This document shows positions 33,985 through 43,993 of a stretch of 64,000 nt of DNA, in pieces. Position 1 is the stretch's first letter; every line of letters begins with the position of its first letter. The stretch comes from Psychromonas sp030397575 (GTDB lineage: Bacteria > Pseudomonadota > Gammaproteobacteria > Enterobacterales > Psychromonadaceae). Under the pieces are notes generated by a model that ran no database searches, had not been told where the DNA came from, and saw nothing but the letters and a program-made list of their open reading frames with translations. Where the stretch lies: NCBI RefSeq assembly GCF_046250175.1, contig NZ_CP176468.1; one strand, given 5' to 3'. The translations under genes and the position numbers were made by a program.

Positions 33985-35460
33985 TTAACTTCTATTTAAA
34001 CTGAAGTGGAAAGAAGTACCTTTGCCGATTTGGCTTTCTACACTAATTTCAGAGTGCAATAAACGTAATAACTTTTGGGTGATTGCTAACCCTAAACCAC
34101 CATGTTCTTTTTTATCAAAGATGGCATTACTTGCTCGATAACGTGCATCAAAAATATAAGCTAATTCATGCTCATGAATCCCTGTACCATTATCGATCAC
34201 AGCAAGGTGTAGCTTATTATTTTCCTCTTCACTGACTTCAATACTAATGCAACCACCTTGATGGCTATGGCGAATAGCATTATCAATCAAGTTACTTAAC
34301 ACACGCTCTAATTTACCAATATCCGTATATACCATATGATCACACTGCTCAGGCGCAATGGTTAATTTCAATTGTTTGTCTTGCAAGCGATGTTGAAACT
34401 TAGCCACAATATCATGTAACAATTCAGGTAACGGGAAACTCTCTAACTGCAACGTGACCTGCCCACCATCTAAATGTGCTAACTCAAAGATTTGATCAAC
34501 CAACTTTTTTAGTTGATTGGCATTTTTAAACGCAATATCAATAAAGCGCTGATGTTGTTCTTTATCTAACGTATCACCGCGTAACTGAATGGTTTCTAAG
34601 TAACCTTGCAAAGCTGCTAATGGCGTACGTAAATCGTGGGAAAGATCCGTTAGCATCTCTCTTCGGGTTTTATCAATGGACTGCAGCTGCACAAATTGAT
34701 AATTAATTTGCTCAGCCATCTCGTTAAAGGCATCACCAAGTTCATGGATCTCATTATGCTTTGCTGCTGGCCATTGCTGTAACTCTACTTTGTTCTTTTC
34801 AAAACCGGCTTTTTTAAAAGCACGAATGTTATTGGTTAATTGTTTCAAAGGATTAGTTAAAATACGTAATAAAATAATCGAGACTAAAAAGAAAGAAACC
34901 ACTACACCTAATATAAAAATTACAGATTGTGAGCGAAGTAAGTCAGACTCTACATCTGCAAAAGCTGAGTCATAGGCTTGACCGCCGATGATCACATATA
35001 AATACCCTTGTAGATTTTCACCGTTATAAATCGGTGCGGCTGAGAATATTTTTTGTTGTTCACTATCACGGGGATCATCACCATAGATAGGCAATGATTT
35101 TTTACGATTTATAAAATCCACTAACGGCGCGACATTAATATTCTGACGCTTAATGGCACTCTTTTCAGCAGAATAACTAACTAACTGGCCACTTGGAGAA
35201 ATGAAATAAAATTCAAAGCTAGGCCCTAAAATCATTAAACTATGAAATAGGTTTTTTAAAGCATCTTGGTCATAAACTCCCTCTTTTAACAACGGGTTAT
35301 CATGACCTAGATGTTCGGCAAGCTCTAAGTGAAGGCGCTGTTCAGCTTCATGGTGAGAGGTTTTTTCTAATGTAGCAGACCACCAAGAAACCACACAAGT
35401 GATCGCAATAAACAGCAGTACCAAAGCAAGGGTCATGCGTTGATAAAGTGACACCTTCAT
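33985..35460 (-). CDS. Two-component sensor histidine kinase
   Basis: A 491-residue inner-membrane kinase. Membrane helices at about 8-27 and 183-203 flank a periplasmic sensor domain of some 150 residues. A HAMP linker (ILTNPLKQLTNNIRAF) follows, then the HisKA box SHDLRTPLAALQGYL with the phospho-His, the N-box NLIDNAIRHS, and G boxes DNGTGIHE and HGGLGLAI. Its ATG overlaps the stop of the response regulator gene (TAATG). It is the last gene of an operon that begins with two spondin-domain genes, which may be its targets or signals. Confidence 0.93.
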   Translation of the reverse strand: MKVSLYQRMTLALVLLFIAITCVVSWWSATLEKTSHHEAEQRLHLELAEHLGHDNPLLKEGVYDQDALKNLFHSLMILGPSFEFYFISPSGQLVSYSAEKSAIKRQNINVAPLVDFINRKKSLPIYGDDPRDSEQQKIFSAAPIYNGENLQGYLYVIIGGQAYDSAFADVESDLLRSQSVIFILGVVVSFFLVSIILLRILTNPLKQLTNNIRAFKKAGFEKNKVELQQWPAAKHNEIHELGDAFNEMAEQINYQFVQLQSIDKTRREMLTDLSHDLRTPLAALQGYLETIQLRGDTLDKEQHQRFIDIAFKNANQLKKLVDQIFELAHLDGGQVTLQLESFPLPELLHDIVAKFQHRLQDKQLKLTIAPEQCDHMVYTDIGKLERVLSNLIDNAIRHSHQGGCISIEVSEEENNKLHLAVIDNGTGIHEHELAYIFDARYRASNAIFDKKEHGGLGLAITQKLLRLLHSEISVESQIGKGTSFHFSLNRS

Positions 35461-36203
35461 TAAGCGACACCTTCCGGACTAAATTTATAACCGACACCAA
35501 AAACAGTTTGGATGATATGCGGAAACACTTTGTTGTTTGAGTTGGGTTGCCCAGCCACTAATTTATTACGTAGTCGGTTAATATGTGAATTCACTGTGTG
35601 TTCATAACCACTGTGTTGATATCCCCACACTTTATCCAACAATTGAGTACGGGAAAAAACTTGCCCAGGGTGTTGAGCCATAAAGCTTAATAGGTCAAAT
35701 TCTGTAGAAGTAAGATCTAAACTCTGTTCCCGCAACACCACTTCATGAGTGCGTTGATTTATCATCAACTGACCATGACAAATTACACTGCTTTCTACCA
35801 CTGGATCTTGCGCTTGATTATTTTGTAATAGATGAACACGGCGTAATAAGGCATGTACTCGAGCTTGTAACTCTCTCACGCTGAAGGGTTTTGCCATGTA
35901 ATCATCGGCTCCTAATTCGAGGCCTAATACACGGTCTAATTCAGAGGTTCTAGCGGTGAGCATTAAAATAGCTTGCTCTTGCTTTGCTTCCCTTACTTTA
36001 CGACAGACATCTAAGCCACTACAGCCAGGTAAATTAAGGTCTAACATCAATAATGAGTAGTCATTTTCTAAAGCTTGTTGAATCGCGTCTTCGCCATTAT
36101 CACAATGTGTTACTTCTAACCCAAGGTCTTGCATATTGACCTTGATTAACTCTGCAATATCTTGGTCATCTTCTACAATTAAAATACTATCTGCCATTTT
36201 CAA
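35460..36203 (-). CDS. OmpR/PhoB-family response regulator
   Basis: A 247-residue transcription regulator. The receiver domain has the acidic pair in VEDDQD, the phospho-acceptor Asp in LLMLDLNLPG, Thr in LTARTS and Lys in AKPFSVRELQAR. The C-terminal winged helix includes LTSTEFDLLSFMAQHPGQVF and the recognition segment HTVNSHINRLRNKL. It pairs with the overlapping kinase gene and follows the spondin-domain lipoprotein gene by 71 bp. Confidence 0.94.
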   Translation of the reverse strand: MKMADSILIVEDDQDIAELIKVNMQDLGLEVTHCDNGEDAIQQALENDYSLLMLDLNLPGCSGLDVCRKVREAKQEQAILMLTARTSELDRVLGLELGADDYMAKPFSVRELQARVHALLRRVHLLQNNQAQDPVVESSVICHGQLMINQRTHEVVLREQSLDLTSTEFDLLSFMAQHPGQVFSRTQLLDKVWGYQHSGYEHTVNSHINRLRNKLVAGQPNSNNKVFPHIIQTVFGVGYKFSPEGVA

Positions 36204-36274
36204 CTCTCTAAGAAAAAGACTTATTGAAGGCTAATCACCAATTAAGCTTATAACAATCAATAAGTCATACTAGT

Positions 36275-36988
36275 TTATCTGGTACGAGTGATAGTAACGG
36301 ACATAACAGGGTTATCGAACTTTTGTTGGTAGGTTAACGCTGATGTACTTAGGCCATCATCACTACTCACAATCCCTGGGTGCATTGTCACTATATCTAT
36401 ATCATCTCGCTCAGCATTAAAGGCTTCGCCAGCAGTACCATCAGGAGAGGCTGCATTAGAAGCGGGACCAGGAACAGTATCTACAGTTTCTGTATTTGCT
36501 TCAGTACCTGCATCATAAGCAACTGTTTGATAAGTTACAGAATCATTCAGCGCTAAATCTGTTAAGTCCACTTGGTTGAGACCGGTGAAAGCATCATTAC
36601 TATTTCCTAACATGCTCACAAATGACAAATATTTTACATTATCAGTATAACTCACTGTAATTGTCGTAGATGTCCCATAAGTAATACCGCCACTAGCACT
36701 AGCTGAACTGAGAATAAAACGAGTGTCACTTAATATGCCACTTGCATCTCCTGACTCTGCTAATAGTTCTAATGCCTCAGAAGCAGACTCACCAACAGTA
36801 AACAGAGCACCTGTATCATGTAATAGTAATGACGGTGGTGAAATAGGCTGTCCGTTAGTTAAATTTTTCAGTACAACTTCGTACTCAACTGGAGTTTCGA
36901 TGACAGTCACTGTGTCAGAATCATCATTACATGCCGCTAACGTTAACGCGCCAACGGTAGCAATAGCGACTTTAGAAAATTTAATCAT
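36275..36988 (-). CDS. Spondin-domain lipoprotein
   Basis: A 237-residue exported protein with a lipoprotein signal (VGALTLAACNDD; lipobox Leu-Ala-Ala-Cys near residues 17-20). The mature part matches the Spondin_N pattern: VVLKNLTNGQPISPPSLLLHDTG, SNDAFTGLNQ, AYDAGTEANTE and a late MHPGI. Substrate and role are unknown; spondin-like bacterial proteins are secreted beta-sandwiches. It is a paralogue of the gene 8 bases upstream. Confidence 0.82.
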   Translation of the reverse strand: MIKFSKVAIATVGALTLAACNDDSDTVTVIETPVEYEVVLKNLTNGQPISPPSLLLHDTGALFTVGESASEALELLAESGDASGILSDTRFILSSASASGGITYGTSTTITVSYTDNVKYLSFVSMLGNSNDAFTGLNQVDLTDLALNDSVTYQTVAYDAGTEANTETVDTVPGPASNAASPDGTAGEAFNAERDDIDIVTMHPGIVSSDDGLSTSALTYQQKFDNPVMSVTITRTR

Positions 36989-36996
36989 AAAGCCCC

Positions 36997-37671
36997 CTAT
37001 TCAACAACAACAGTCAATTTAGCCACAGGATTTAACCAACGATGTGTACTATTGTTTAAATCACTAATACCACCTTCTAAGTCAGCATCTCCAACCACAC
37101 CAGGGTGAATGTGTACGGTTGCATTACTGATTTCTGTCGTTACCCCTGAACCACCTGTTCCAGCATCACCACCAGGGAAGGCTGGAATGCTTGCTGCTAG
37201 TTCATCATTTGCTTCTGTACCTGCATCATATGCATTAAGGTAGACAGTGTAGGTGCCCGCTTCACTTGGAATTTCCCAGCTATCTAAACCAATAAAAGCA
37301 TCATTAGTAGGTAACATCATTGCTGCAATTGATAGGTAATCGTTACCGCTAGCATTGGTTAATGTAAAACTTGTTGATTCACCTGATGCTAATAAACCAC
37401 CAGCAGGGTTATCAACAACATCCGCACCTGCATTACCTAATAAGCCACTTACACCAGTGAAGTCCCCTTCTTCCGCTAAAACTTCTAGCTCTTCAGATGC
37501 TGCAACCGTTGTTTCAAATATTTCAGTGCTTGAATCATGTGCACCAGCAACAACTGGTGTAAAATAAATATTATGAGTTAAGTTAGTTAAAGTAAGTGTT
37601 AAGTCTTGTGCTTGAGCCGTTGCGGAAAATAAACCAAATAGGCCTGCGGCAATTAGGTGCTTGTTTGACAT
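36997..37671 (-). CDS. Spondin-domain exported protein
   Basis: A 224-residue protein with a cleavable signal peptide (LIAAGLFGLFSATAQAQ). It carries the same elements as its neighbour: LTNLTHNIYFTPVVAGAHDS, TNDAFIGLDS, YDAGTEANDE and HIHPGV, so the two arose by tandem duplication but differ in anchoring, the first secreted or periplasmic and the second lipidated. It is the first gene of the spondin-spondin-regulator-kinase operon. GGGAG precedes ATG. Confidence 0.82.
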   Translation of the reverse strand: MSNKHLIAAGLFGLFSATAQAQDLTLTLTNLTHNIYFTPVVAGAHDSSTEIFETTVAASEELEVLAEEGDFTGVSGLLGNAGADVVDNPAGGLLASGESTSFTLTNASGNDYLSIAAMMLPTNDAFIGLDSWEIPSEAGTYTVYLNAYDAGTEANDELAASIPAFPGGDAGTGGSGVTTEISNATVHIHPGVVGDADLEGGISDLNNSTHRWLNPVAKLTVVVE

Positions 37672-37928
37672 GTAGAAACTCCCTTTTATCTTAGTTAAGT
37701 TATTGTGCTGTAATTAGTTGATGTGGAGAGTATGGCGGGGAGATCTCACGAACTTATCACGTAATATTCACTATTTTATTCTGAAGTGTTCGCATTGTTA
37801 TCCTTTTACTAACAGTTCAAATTAATTCAAAATGAATAATCACAAACTAGAAAAAATCTCATCTGTGTTTTTGCATATTTATTATCAGACAGTATAATCC
37901 TGCTTCCAAAATCAACATGAGTTAGCCC

Positions 37929-38717
37929 ATGAACGAACAATATGAAAACCGCTTTGGTGGTATTAAACGCTTATATGGCACGACCGCATTAAAAAAATTT
38001 AAAGATAGCCATGTCTGCGTTGTAGGTATTGGTGGCGTGGGCTCTTGGGTAGTTGAATCATTAGCTCGATCAGGTATTGGTCAACTTACTTTAATCGATA
38101 TGGATGACTTATGTGTCACCAACACTAATCGTCAGGTACATGCTTTAGCCGACACGGTTGGACAACAAAAGATTGAAGTGATGGCGGCGCGTTGTAAACA
38201 AATTAATCCAGAGATCATCGTTAATTGTATTGATGACTTTATCGATAAACAAAATTGTTTTGATTATCTGTCTAGTGATATGGATTATATCTTTGATGCC
38301 ATCGATAGTATCCATGCAAAAGTGGCTTTAGTCGCACATTGTAAACGTAATAAATACCCTTTACTTACCTGCGGAGGCGCTGGTGGACAATTAGATCCGA
38401 CACAAATCCAAGTCACTGATTTAGCACGCACCATTCAAGATCCACTAGCTGCTAAAGTGCGCTCTGAACTACGTCGGCACTTTAATTTTACTACCAACCC
38501 TAAACGTAAATTTAGAATTAACTGCGTGTTTTCTACAGAGCAGCTCAGCTACCCAGATTTAAACGGTGAAGTATGTAAAGAGAAAGCAGAATCAGACGGT
38601 AATATGAAGATGGATTGCGCCAGTGGTTTTGGCGCGTCTACCATGGTCACTGCAAGCTTTGCGTTTGTAGGTACTGCATTTATGCTGAAGAAGATAGCAG
38701 AAAAAGCATCCTCATAA
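37929..38717 (+). CDS. tcdA: tRNA threonylcarbamoyladenosine dehydratase
   Basis: ATP-dependent dehydratase that cyclises t6A37 to ct6A in ANN-decoding tRNAs. The E1-like fold shows the nucleotide loop VCVVGIGGVGSWVVESLARSG near residue 30, DMDDLCVTNTNRQ near 60, and CGGAGGQLDPTQI near 155. Length 262 is near E. coli TcdA (268). Single-gene transcript; the partner sulfur genes csdA/csdE are not adjacent. Confidence 0.94.
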   Translation: MNEQYENRFGGIKRLYGTTALKKFKDSHVCVVGIGGVGSWVVESLARSGIGQLTLIDMDDLCVTNTNRQVHALADTVGQQKIEVMAARCKQINPEIIVNCIDDFIDKQNCFDYLSSDMDYIFDAIDSIHAKVALVAHCKRNKYPLLTCGGAGGQLDPTQIQVTDLARTIQDPLAAKVRSELRRHFNFTTNPKRKFRINCVFSTEQLSYPDLNGEVCKEKAESDGNMKMDCASGFGASTMVTASFAFVGTAFMLKKIAEKASS

Positions 38718-38755
38718 ATTTAATACAGCACCTCACGATTAAATCACAGCTAATA

Positions 38756-38788
38756 AAAAAGCGATGCTATAACTAACATCGCTTTTTA
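38756..38788. terminator. Bidirectional terminator between tcdA and gdhB
   Basis: AAAAAGCGATG pairs with CATCGCTTTTT around a 10-base loop, serving both convergent genes. Confidence 0.9.
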
Positions 38789-38809
38789 GGTTTAAATATC
38801 AACGATTAT

Positions 38810-41800
38810 TTAACTCTTAGATAGGTCAAGTAACTCTCTTAGCGCAACTTGACACATACTAAACTCGGGCGTGCTCACTGCTGATAAAGCCTCTGTCATC
38901 TTGTGCCAGCGAGTAGCTAGATTTTTATGTAGCTCTAACCAATCGTCATAAGCTTTTACAAACTCTTTACCTTCAATCATTAATAAGATTGCTCTGGTAA
39001 TGCGTTTTTGTTGCCACTCTAAGTCATCTCGCATCGCTTCTCTCGCTAATAACTGCCAATGACTATCAACAGGTAACAAGTTTAGCTGTGCAGAAATATC
39101 TGCTAGCTTGAGATTCTCTTCTGAGTAAAAATAAACACTCGCAGCAAGTTGTGGGTCTAGTTTTAATTTACTCGCAACATCAATAATATTAAGCAACGCA
39201 TAAGATTGCTCTGTATTACAGAGTTTTTCTGCAAGTATCGCAGGTACCCCCTCTTTTTCAGCCTTGTCTAACTCAGCTTGACGTTGTTTTAAGCTTTGCT
39301 CACTTAATAGTTTAGGTAAATTAGCCTTCACTTCTTGCAATGACGTACGGTATTTCTTAATTAAAGAAGCACAATCCAACTGCTCTCTATGACTTCTAAT
39401 TATCCAGCGTGAAGCATGGCGCACCATACGTTTTAACTTATTAATTAACTCCGCTTGTACGGCACTGGCTATCTTATTGTCTAATGACTCAATTTCAGCT
39501 AACAACTCAGGTAAATCAAAGATATCACGCGCAGCAACCCAAGCTTTTGCTAGCTCTAGGAATGAACAACCAGTACTGGACATAATACGATAAGCAAAAG
39601 AAGCGCCCATAATATTAAAGAGATCATTACTTACTTTAGTCGCAACAAGTTCTGACAATAAAGAGTGCTCATGAATTTCAGCTTTGTACGCTTTAACTAA
39701 CTCAGCAGGAAAAACCTTTTCAGCCTCTTTAGCTAAATAGCCATCTTCTGCAATACGTGCTTTAGCTAATTCTTCTTTCATCTCATTTTTAGCATAAGAG
39801 ATCATCACTGAAATAACTGGGCGTGTTAGCCCTAAGCCAGCATTTTTGCGTTCCGTGATTTCCTCATCGCTTGGGATAAACTCTAAGCTTCTATTTAACT
39901 TGCCTTTTTCTTCTTGGCTATTAATTAAGCCACGTAACGACTCAATACTTTTATGTCCTTGAAGGAAAGATAAGCTAATACTTTGCGCTTGGCGGTAATT
40001 GTTATGCAACACTAAATCAGAAACTTGATCGGTCATATTCTGTAACCAAACATTACGCTGCTTAACGGTTAAATCTCCCTTTGAAACTAGTTTATCCAGG
40101 AGGATTTTAATATTCACTTCTAAATCTGAACAGTTTACGCCAGCAGCATTGTCAATCGCATCAGTGAAACATTGACCTCCATGATTAGCAAACTCAATAC
40201 GGGCACTCTGAGTCATCCCCAAATTACCGCCTTCACCAATCACTTTACAACGCAACTCCTTACCATTAACACGTAAGATGTCATTCGCTTTATCGCCAAC
40301 ATCAGCATGGCTCTCTTTACTGCTCTTAACATAAGTACCAATGCCGCCATTCCACAGTAGATCAACTTGTGCTTTAAGCAATAATGAAATCAGCTCTGTT
40401 GGTGTAACCTTTGCTTTTTTAATATCAAAGGCTTTTGCCATTTCCGGCGAAACGGCTATCGACTTAGCAGAGCGCTCAAAGATACCGCCACCAGCAGAAA
40501 TTAACTTAGTGTTATAATCCGCCCAACTCGTTCTTGGAGTATCAAATAGACGTTGACGCTCTTCAAAGCATGCATCTAAATTACTTGGATTTGGATCGAT
40601 GAAGATGTGTAAATGGTTAAATGCAGCCATTAACTTAATCTTCTTAGAACACAGCATTCCGTTACCGAATACATCTCCAGCCATATCACCAATACCAATC
40701 ACTGAAATAGGTTGCGCTTGAACATCAATACCTAATTCTCTGAAGTGACGCTGAACACTTATCCACGCACCTTTAGCGGTAATCCCCATTTTCTTATGGT
40801 CATAACCATTACTGCCTCCCGATGCAAAAGCATCGTTTAGCCAGAAATTACGATCCGTTGCTAACTCATTAGCAATGTCAGAGAAGGTCGCTGTCCCTTT
40901 GTCAGCTGCAACCACTAAATATGGGTCATCATTGTCGTAACGCACCACTTGTTGTGGCGGTAATAGATTACCGGCTTCTAAATTATCAGTAATATCCAAT
41001 AGCGCACTGATGAACATTTTGTAACAAGTAATCCCTTCTTGCATGAAGGTATCTCTATCCATTGAAGGGTTAAGGTGCTTAGCAACAAAGCCTCCTTTAG
41101 CACCTACCGGTACAATCACCGAGTTTTTTACTTGTTGTGCTTTTACTAAACCTAAGACCTCTGTACGGTAATCTTCACCACGGTCAGACCAACGTAAACC
41201 TCCACGAGCAACATTACCGCCACGAAGATGCACACCTTCAAAACGTGGTGAATAAACAAACACCTCGTAACTTAAACGGGGCAGTGGTATTTCGCTTATT
41301 TTTTTGTGATCAAATTTAAAGCTAATATATTCTTTAAATTGTCCATCTTGTTGTTGGAAATAATTACTACGAATCGTCGCCATAATTAGCTCAACATATT
41401 TGCGTAACACTCGATCTTCATTGAGGTTACTCACTTCGTTTAGCCCTTCTAAAATATTATTTTCCATTGCGGTTTGTTTTTCGAGACTCATCTGCTTTTC
41501 AGGATTAAAGCGCGCATGGAATAACTCAACAATTTGTTTAACAAAGCCACTGTGATCTAGCAGAATTTTAGCGATAGCATAATGGCTGAAACCAAAGCGG
41601 ATCTGTTTTAAATATTTAGCATATGCACGCAACATCGCAATATCACGCCAAGCGATACCAGCCCCTAAGATAAGTTTATTAAATGGGTCATTATCGGTTT
41701 GTGCATACCAAATTGCTAAAAAAGCATCGGAGAACAAATGACGGTAACTTTCAGGGTCAAAACCGGCATCATCTCCATACAATAAAGTAAAGTCATATAA

Positions 41801-43621
41801 CCAGAAGGTACTTTCACCAGCTGGACAAACTTGGAATGGGTATTCTTGCGCCACTTTTAATCCTAAATTTTCTAAAATAGGGATTAAATCGGATAGCAGC
41901 AATGCGCCGTCTTGGTGGAATAGTTTTAGTTTTAAACCACTGTTATTCGCTTCAATAGAACGGTAGAAACGTAATCCCATTGAACGTTCAGGGGATTTAA
42001 ATAACGACTCAATACGTGCAATGTCGGTTACCGCAACACGAGAACTAAAGCTATCTTGGTAGCTAGTAGGAAAAGCTGATGCATACTTACGAGCCAGTTT
42101 CACAGCTGTTTCTTCACCGTAGTTTTCAATTAACGACTCTTGTAGTTCCTCACTCCACGCTTTAGTTATCTGCTGCATACGTAATTGAATAGCGTTAGTT
42201 TCTAAGTCACCTTGATAAGGCTTATCTAGATGAATCACCAAACGCAGACGAGCTAGATTGGACTCACTTAAGTAAGTTTGAAAGTCACTATCCGCAATAT
42301 CCATAGTGCGCGACAACAGCTCAACAAATTTCAATCTTACTTCTGTATTGTATAGGTCGCGTGGTACGTATAACAGAGCGGTCACAAAACGTTTATTACC
42401 GTCTGTTCTTAGGAATAATTTAAGCTGCTTTCTTTCTTGGGCATGTAACACTTCAATCACATTGTTAAGCAAGGTCTCCTCATCACATAGCAATAAATCC
42501 TCCACCGCATAAGTGGATAATATTTGTGAGAGCTCTTTGTAGTAATGACTGCCTAAACTTAAACCTGATTGCGCTAAGATATTGCTTATTTTATGGCGAA
42601 TAACCGGAATACCTAATGGGCTGCCACTGTATACAGAAGATGTGTAAAGACCGATTAAACGAATCCCACCAATCAAATTACCCTGCTTATCGAATTGTTT
42701 AATATAGACCACATCAGGATAAGCAATACGATGAACTAATGCTCGCTGCGATACTTTACTAAAATGCAGAAGCGAGCTATTTTTCAGCTCATGTAAACAA
42801 TCAAAGTGCTCTTGATCAGACATAAACTTATTATGTTTAAATAACCCTAACGCACTGCCTTCTGTAATACTGATCACATCATCTTTAACTTTAAATTCAT
42901 CACACGCTAAAAAAGTAAAATGATCATCTAACATCCAACTCAAATAAGTTTGCTGCTCGTCAAAACCATCTTTTTCCGTGATAACTGCGCTTTCTTTTTT
43001 ACTTTTTTGAATAGCTGACTTTACTTTGCTTTGAATAGTTAGGTAATCATCAACCACTAATGACACATTAGCTAAAGCTTGCTCTAAACTACTTTGAATT
43101 TTAGCGCGCTCAGTAGCAGAACTAGTTTGGTCGATTTCAATATATAACAGTAACTCAGTATTTAAATCATTAACTTTAATATCATCGGTATTGAGTTTTT
43201 TTAATTTACCACTGACGGTACGCTCACTACATATTTCACTGTAAAAAATTCGGTGTAATTTAGTATTTAATTTGTTTAAAGTTATTTTGATAGTATCAAT
43301 AACAAAGGGAATGTTACGGCTTAGAATACTGATAATGGTATGAGTGGATTGCCACTCGTCTTGCTCTACATCTGGATTGAATACTTTAACCTTTGCCGCT
43401 TGCCCTTTCCAAACGTGCACCTCTCTCCATAATGAAACCGTTAGGCCCGCTAAATCGTCAGGACTAATAGTAGCTAAATCTACAATGCTAACATCACGAT
43501 AAATACCGGAAATAAAATTTTCTAATAAAGGTTGTTCTCGCACCGGGAAGTGTGCTTTTAATTGAGTGAATACTTGCTCGAGAATGTCTAACTTTTGGCT
43601 CATTTTGCTATTCATGTACAC
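38810..43621 (-). CDS. gdhB: NAD-specific glutamate dehydrogenase, large (GDH-180) type
   Basis: Oxidative deamination of glutamate to 2-oxoglutarate. At 1603 residues it is the very large bacterial class. The N-terminal half contains ACT-like regulatory modules; the catalytic domain lies around 730-1230 with RGGNVARGGLRWSDRGEDYRTEVLGLVKAQQVKN, VPVGAKGGFV and GIGDMAGDVFGNGML (NAD loop). A helical C-terminal region follows. ATG codons at 43621, 43615 and 43603 are possible starts. Large catabolic GDH next to an amino-acid transporter suggests glutamate or arginine used as carbon source. Confidence 0.95.
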   Translation of the reverse strand: MYMNSKMSQKLDILEQVFTQLKAHFPVREQPLLENFISGIYRDVSIVDLATISPDDLAGLTVSLWREVHVWKGQAAKVKVFNPDVEQDEWQSTHTIISILSRNIPFVIDTIKITLNKLNTKLHRIFYSEICSERTVSGKLKKLNTDDIKVNDLNTELLLYIEIDQTSSATERAKIQSSLEQALANVSLVVDDYLTIQSKVKSAIQKSKKESAVITEKDGFDEQQTYLSWMLDDHFTFLACDEFKVKDDVISITEGSALGLFKHNKFMSDQEHFDCLHELKNSSLLHFSKVSQRALVHRIAYPDVVYIKQFDKQGNLIGGIRLIGLYTSSVYSGSPLGIPVIRHKISNILAQSGLSLGSHYYKELSQILSTYAVEDLLLCDEETLLNNVIEVLHAQERKQLKLFLRTDGNKRFVTALLYVPRDLYNTEVRLKFVELLSRTMDIADSDFQTYLSESNLARLRLVIHLDKPYQGDLETNAIQLRMQQITKAWSEELQESLIENYGEETAVKLARKYASAFPTSYQDSFSSRVAVTDIARIESLFKSPERSMGLRFYRSIEANNSGLKLKLFHQDGALLLSDLIPILENLGLKVAQEYPFQVCPAGESTFWLYDFTLLYGDDAGFDPESYRHLFSDAFLAIWYAQTDNDPFNKLILGAGIAWRDIAMLRAYAKYLKQIRFGFSHYAIAKILLDHSGFVKQIVELFHARFNPEKQMSLEKQTAMENNILEGLNEVSNLNEDRVLRKYVELIMATIRSNYFQQQDGQFKEYISFKFDHKKISEIPLPRLSYEVFVYSPRFEGVHLRGGNVARGGLRWSDRGEDYRTEVLGLVKAQQVKNSVIVPVGAKGGFVAKHLNPSMDRDTFMQEGITCYKMFISALLDITDNLEAGNLLPPQQVVRYDNDDPYLVVAADKGTATFSDIANELATDRNFWLNDAFASGGSNGYDHKKMGITAKGAWISVQRHFRELGIDVQAQPISVIGIGDMAGDVFGNGMLCSKKIKLMAAFNHLHIFIDPNPSNLDACFEERQRLFDTPRTSWADYNTKLISAGGGIFERSAKSIAVSPEMAKAFDIKKAKVTPTELISLLLKAQVDLLWNGGIGTYVKSSKESHADVGDKANDILRVNGKELRCKVIGEGGNLGMTQSARIEFANHGGQCFTDAIDNAAGVNCSDLEVNIKILLDKLVSKGDLTVKQRNVWLQNMTDQVSDLVLHNNYRQAQSISLSFLQGHKSIESLRGLINSQEEKGKLNRSLEFIPSDEEITERKNAGLGLTRPVISVMISYAKNEMKEELAKARIAEDGYLAKEAEKVFPAELVKAYKAEIHEHSLLSELVATKVSNDLFNIMGASFAYRIMSSTGCSFLELAKAWVAARDIFDLPELLAEIESLDNKIASAVQAELINKLKRMVRHASRWIIRSHREQLDCASLIKKYRTSLQEVKANLPKLLSEQSLKQRQAELDKAEKEGVPAILAEKLCNTEQSYALLNIIDVASKLKLDPQLAASVYFYSEENLKLADISAQLNLLPVDSHWQLLAREAMRDDLEWQQKRITRAILLMIEGKEFVKAYDDWLELHKNLATRWHKMTEALSAVSTPEFSMCQVALRELLDLSKS

Positions 43622-43993
43622 CTACCTACTATTGAAGAGTAACTACATAACTTAAGGCTAAGTAAAAAGAATTAAATAAACAATACAATAAATTAAGAAG
43701 CGCTTATTAGCACACAAAAAATCACTAAATATGGTAATTAATTGGATGAAATTGTGAAGCCACTTTTTACTGATGAAGATACAGACAGGAAGTTGAAATA
43801 TTAAATTACATTAATCACAGATCATTGAATATTAACTAACGCTTTTTAATATATTAATGGAGTTTCTGAATAGCATTAAAGTGAGATAAAACCAGTTTAA
43901 AAAACGGCTATAAAACTCTATTTAAATAAACAAGTCATGCGCTGTTAATTAAACAGCACATGCGCTAAACAATAAGCTTGGCCAATAGCCTGA
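43622..43993. other. Intergenic region between gdhB and aapP
   Basis: About 370 bp, AT-rich, no coding region. It should carry the gdhB promoter. A small hairpin GCTGTT-AATTA-AACAGC at 43941-43957 follows the aapP stop but has no T-run. Confidence 0.45.
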
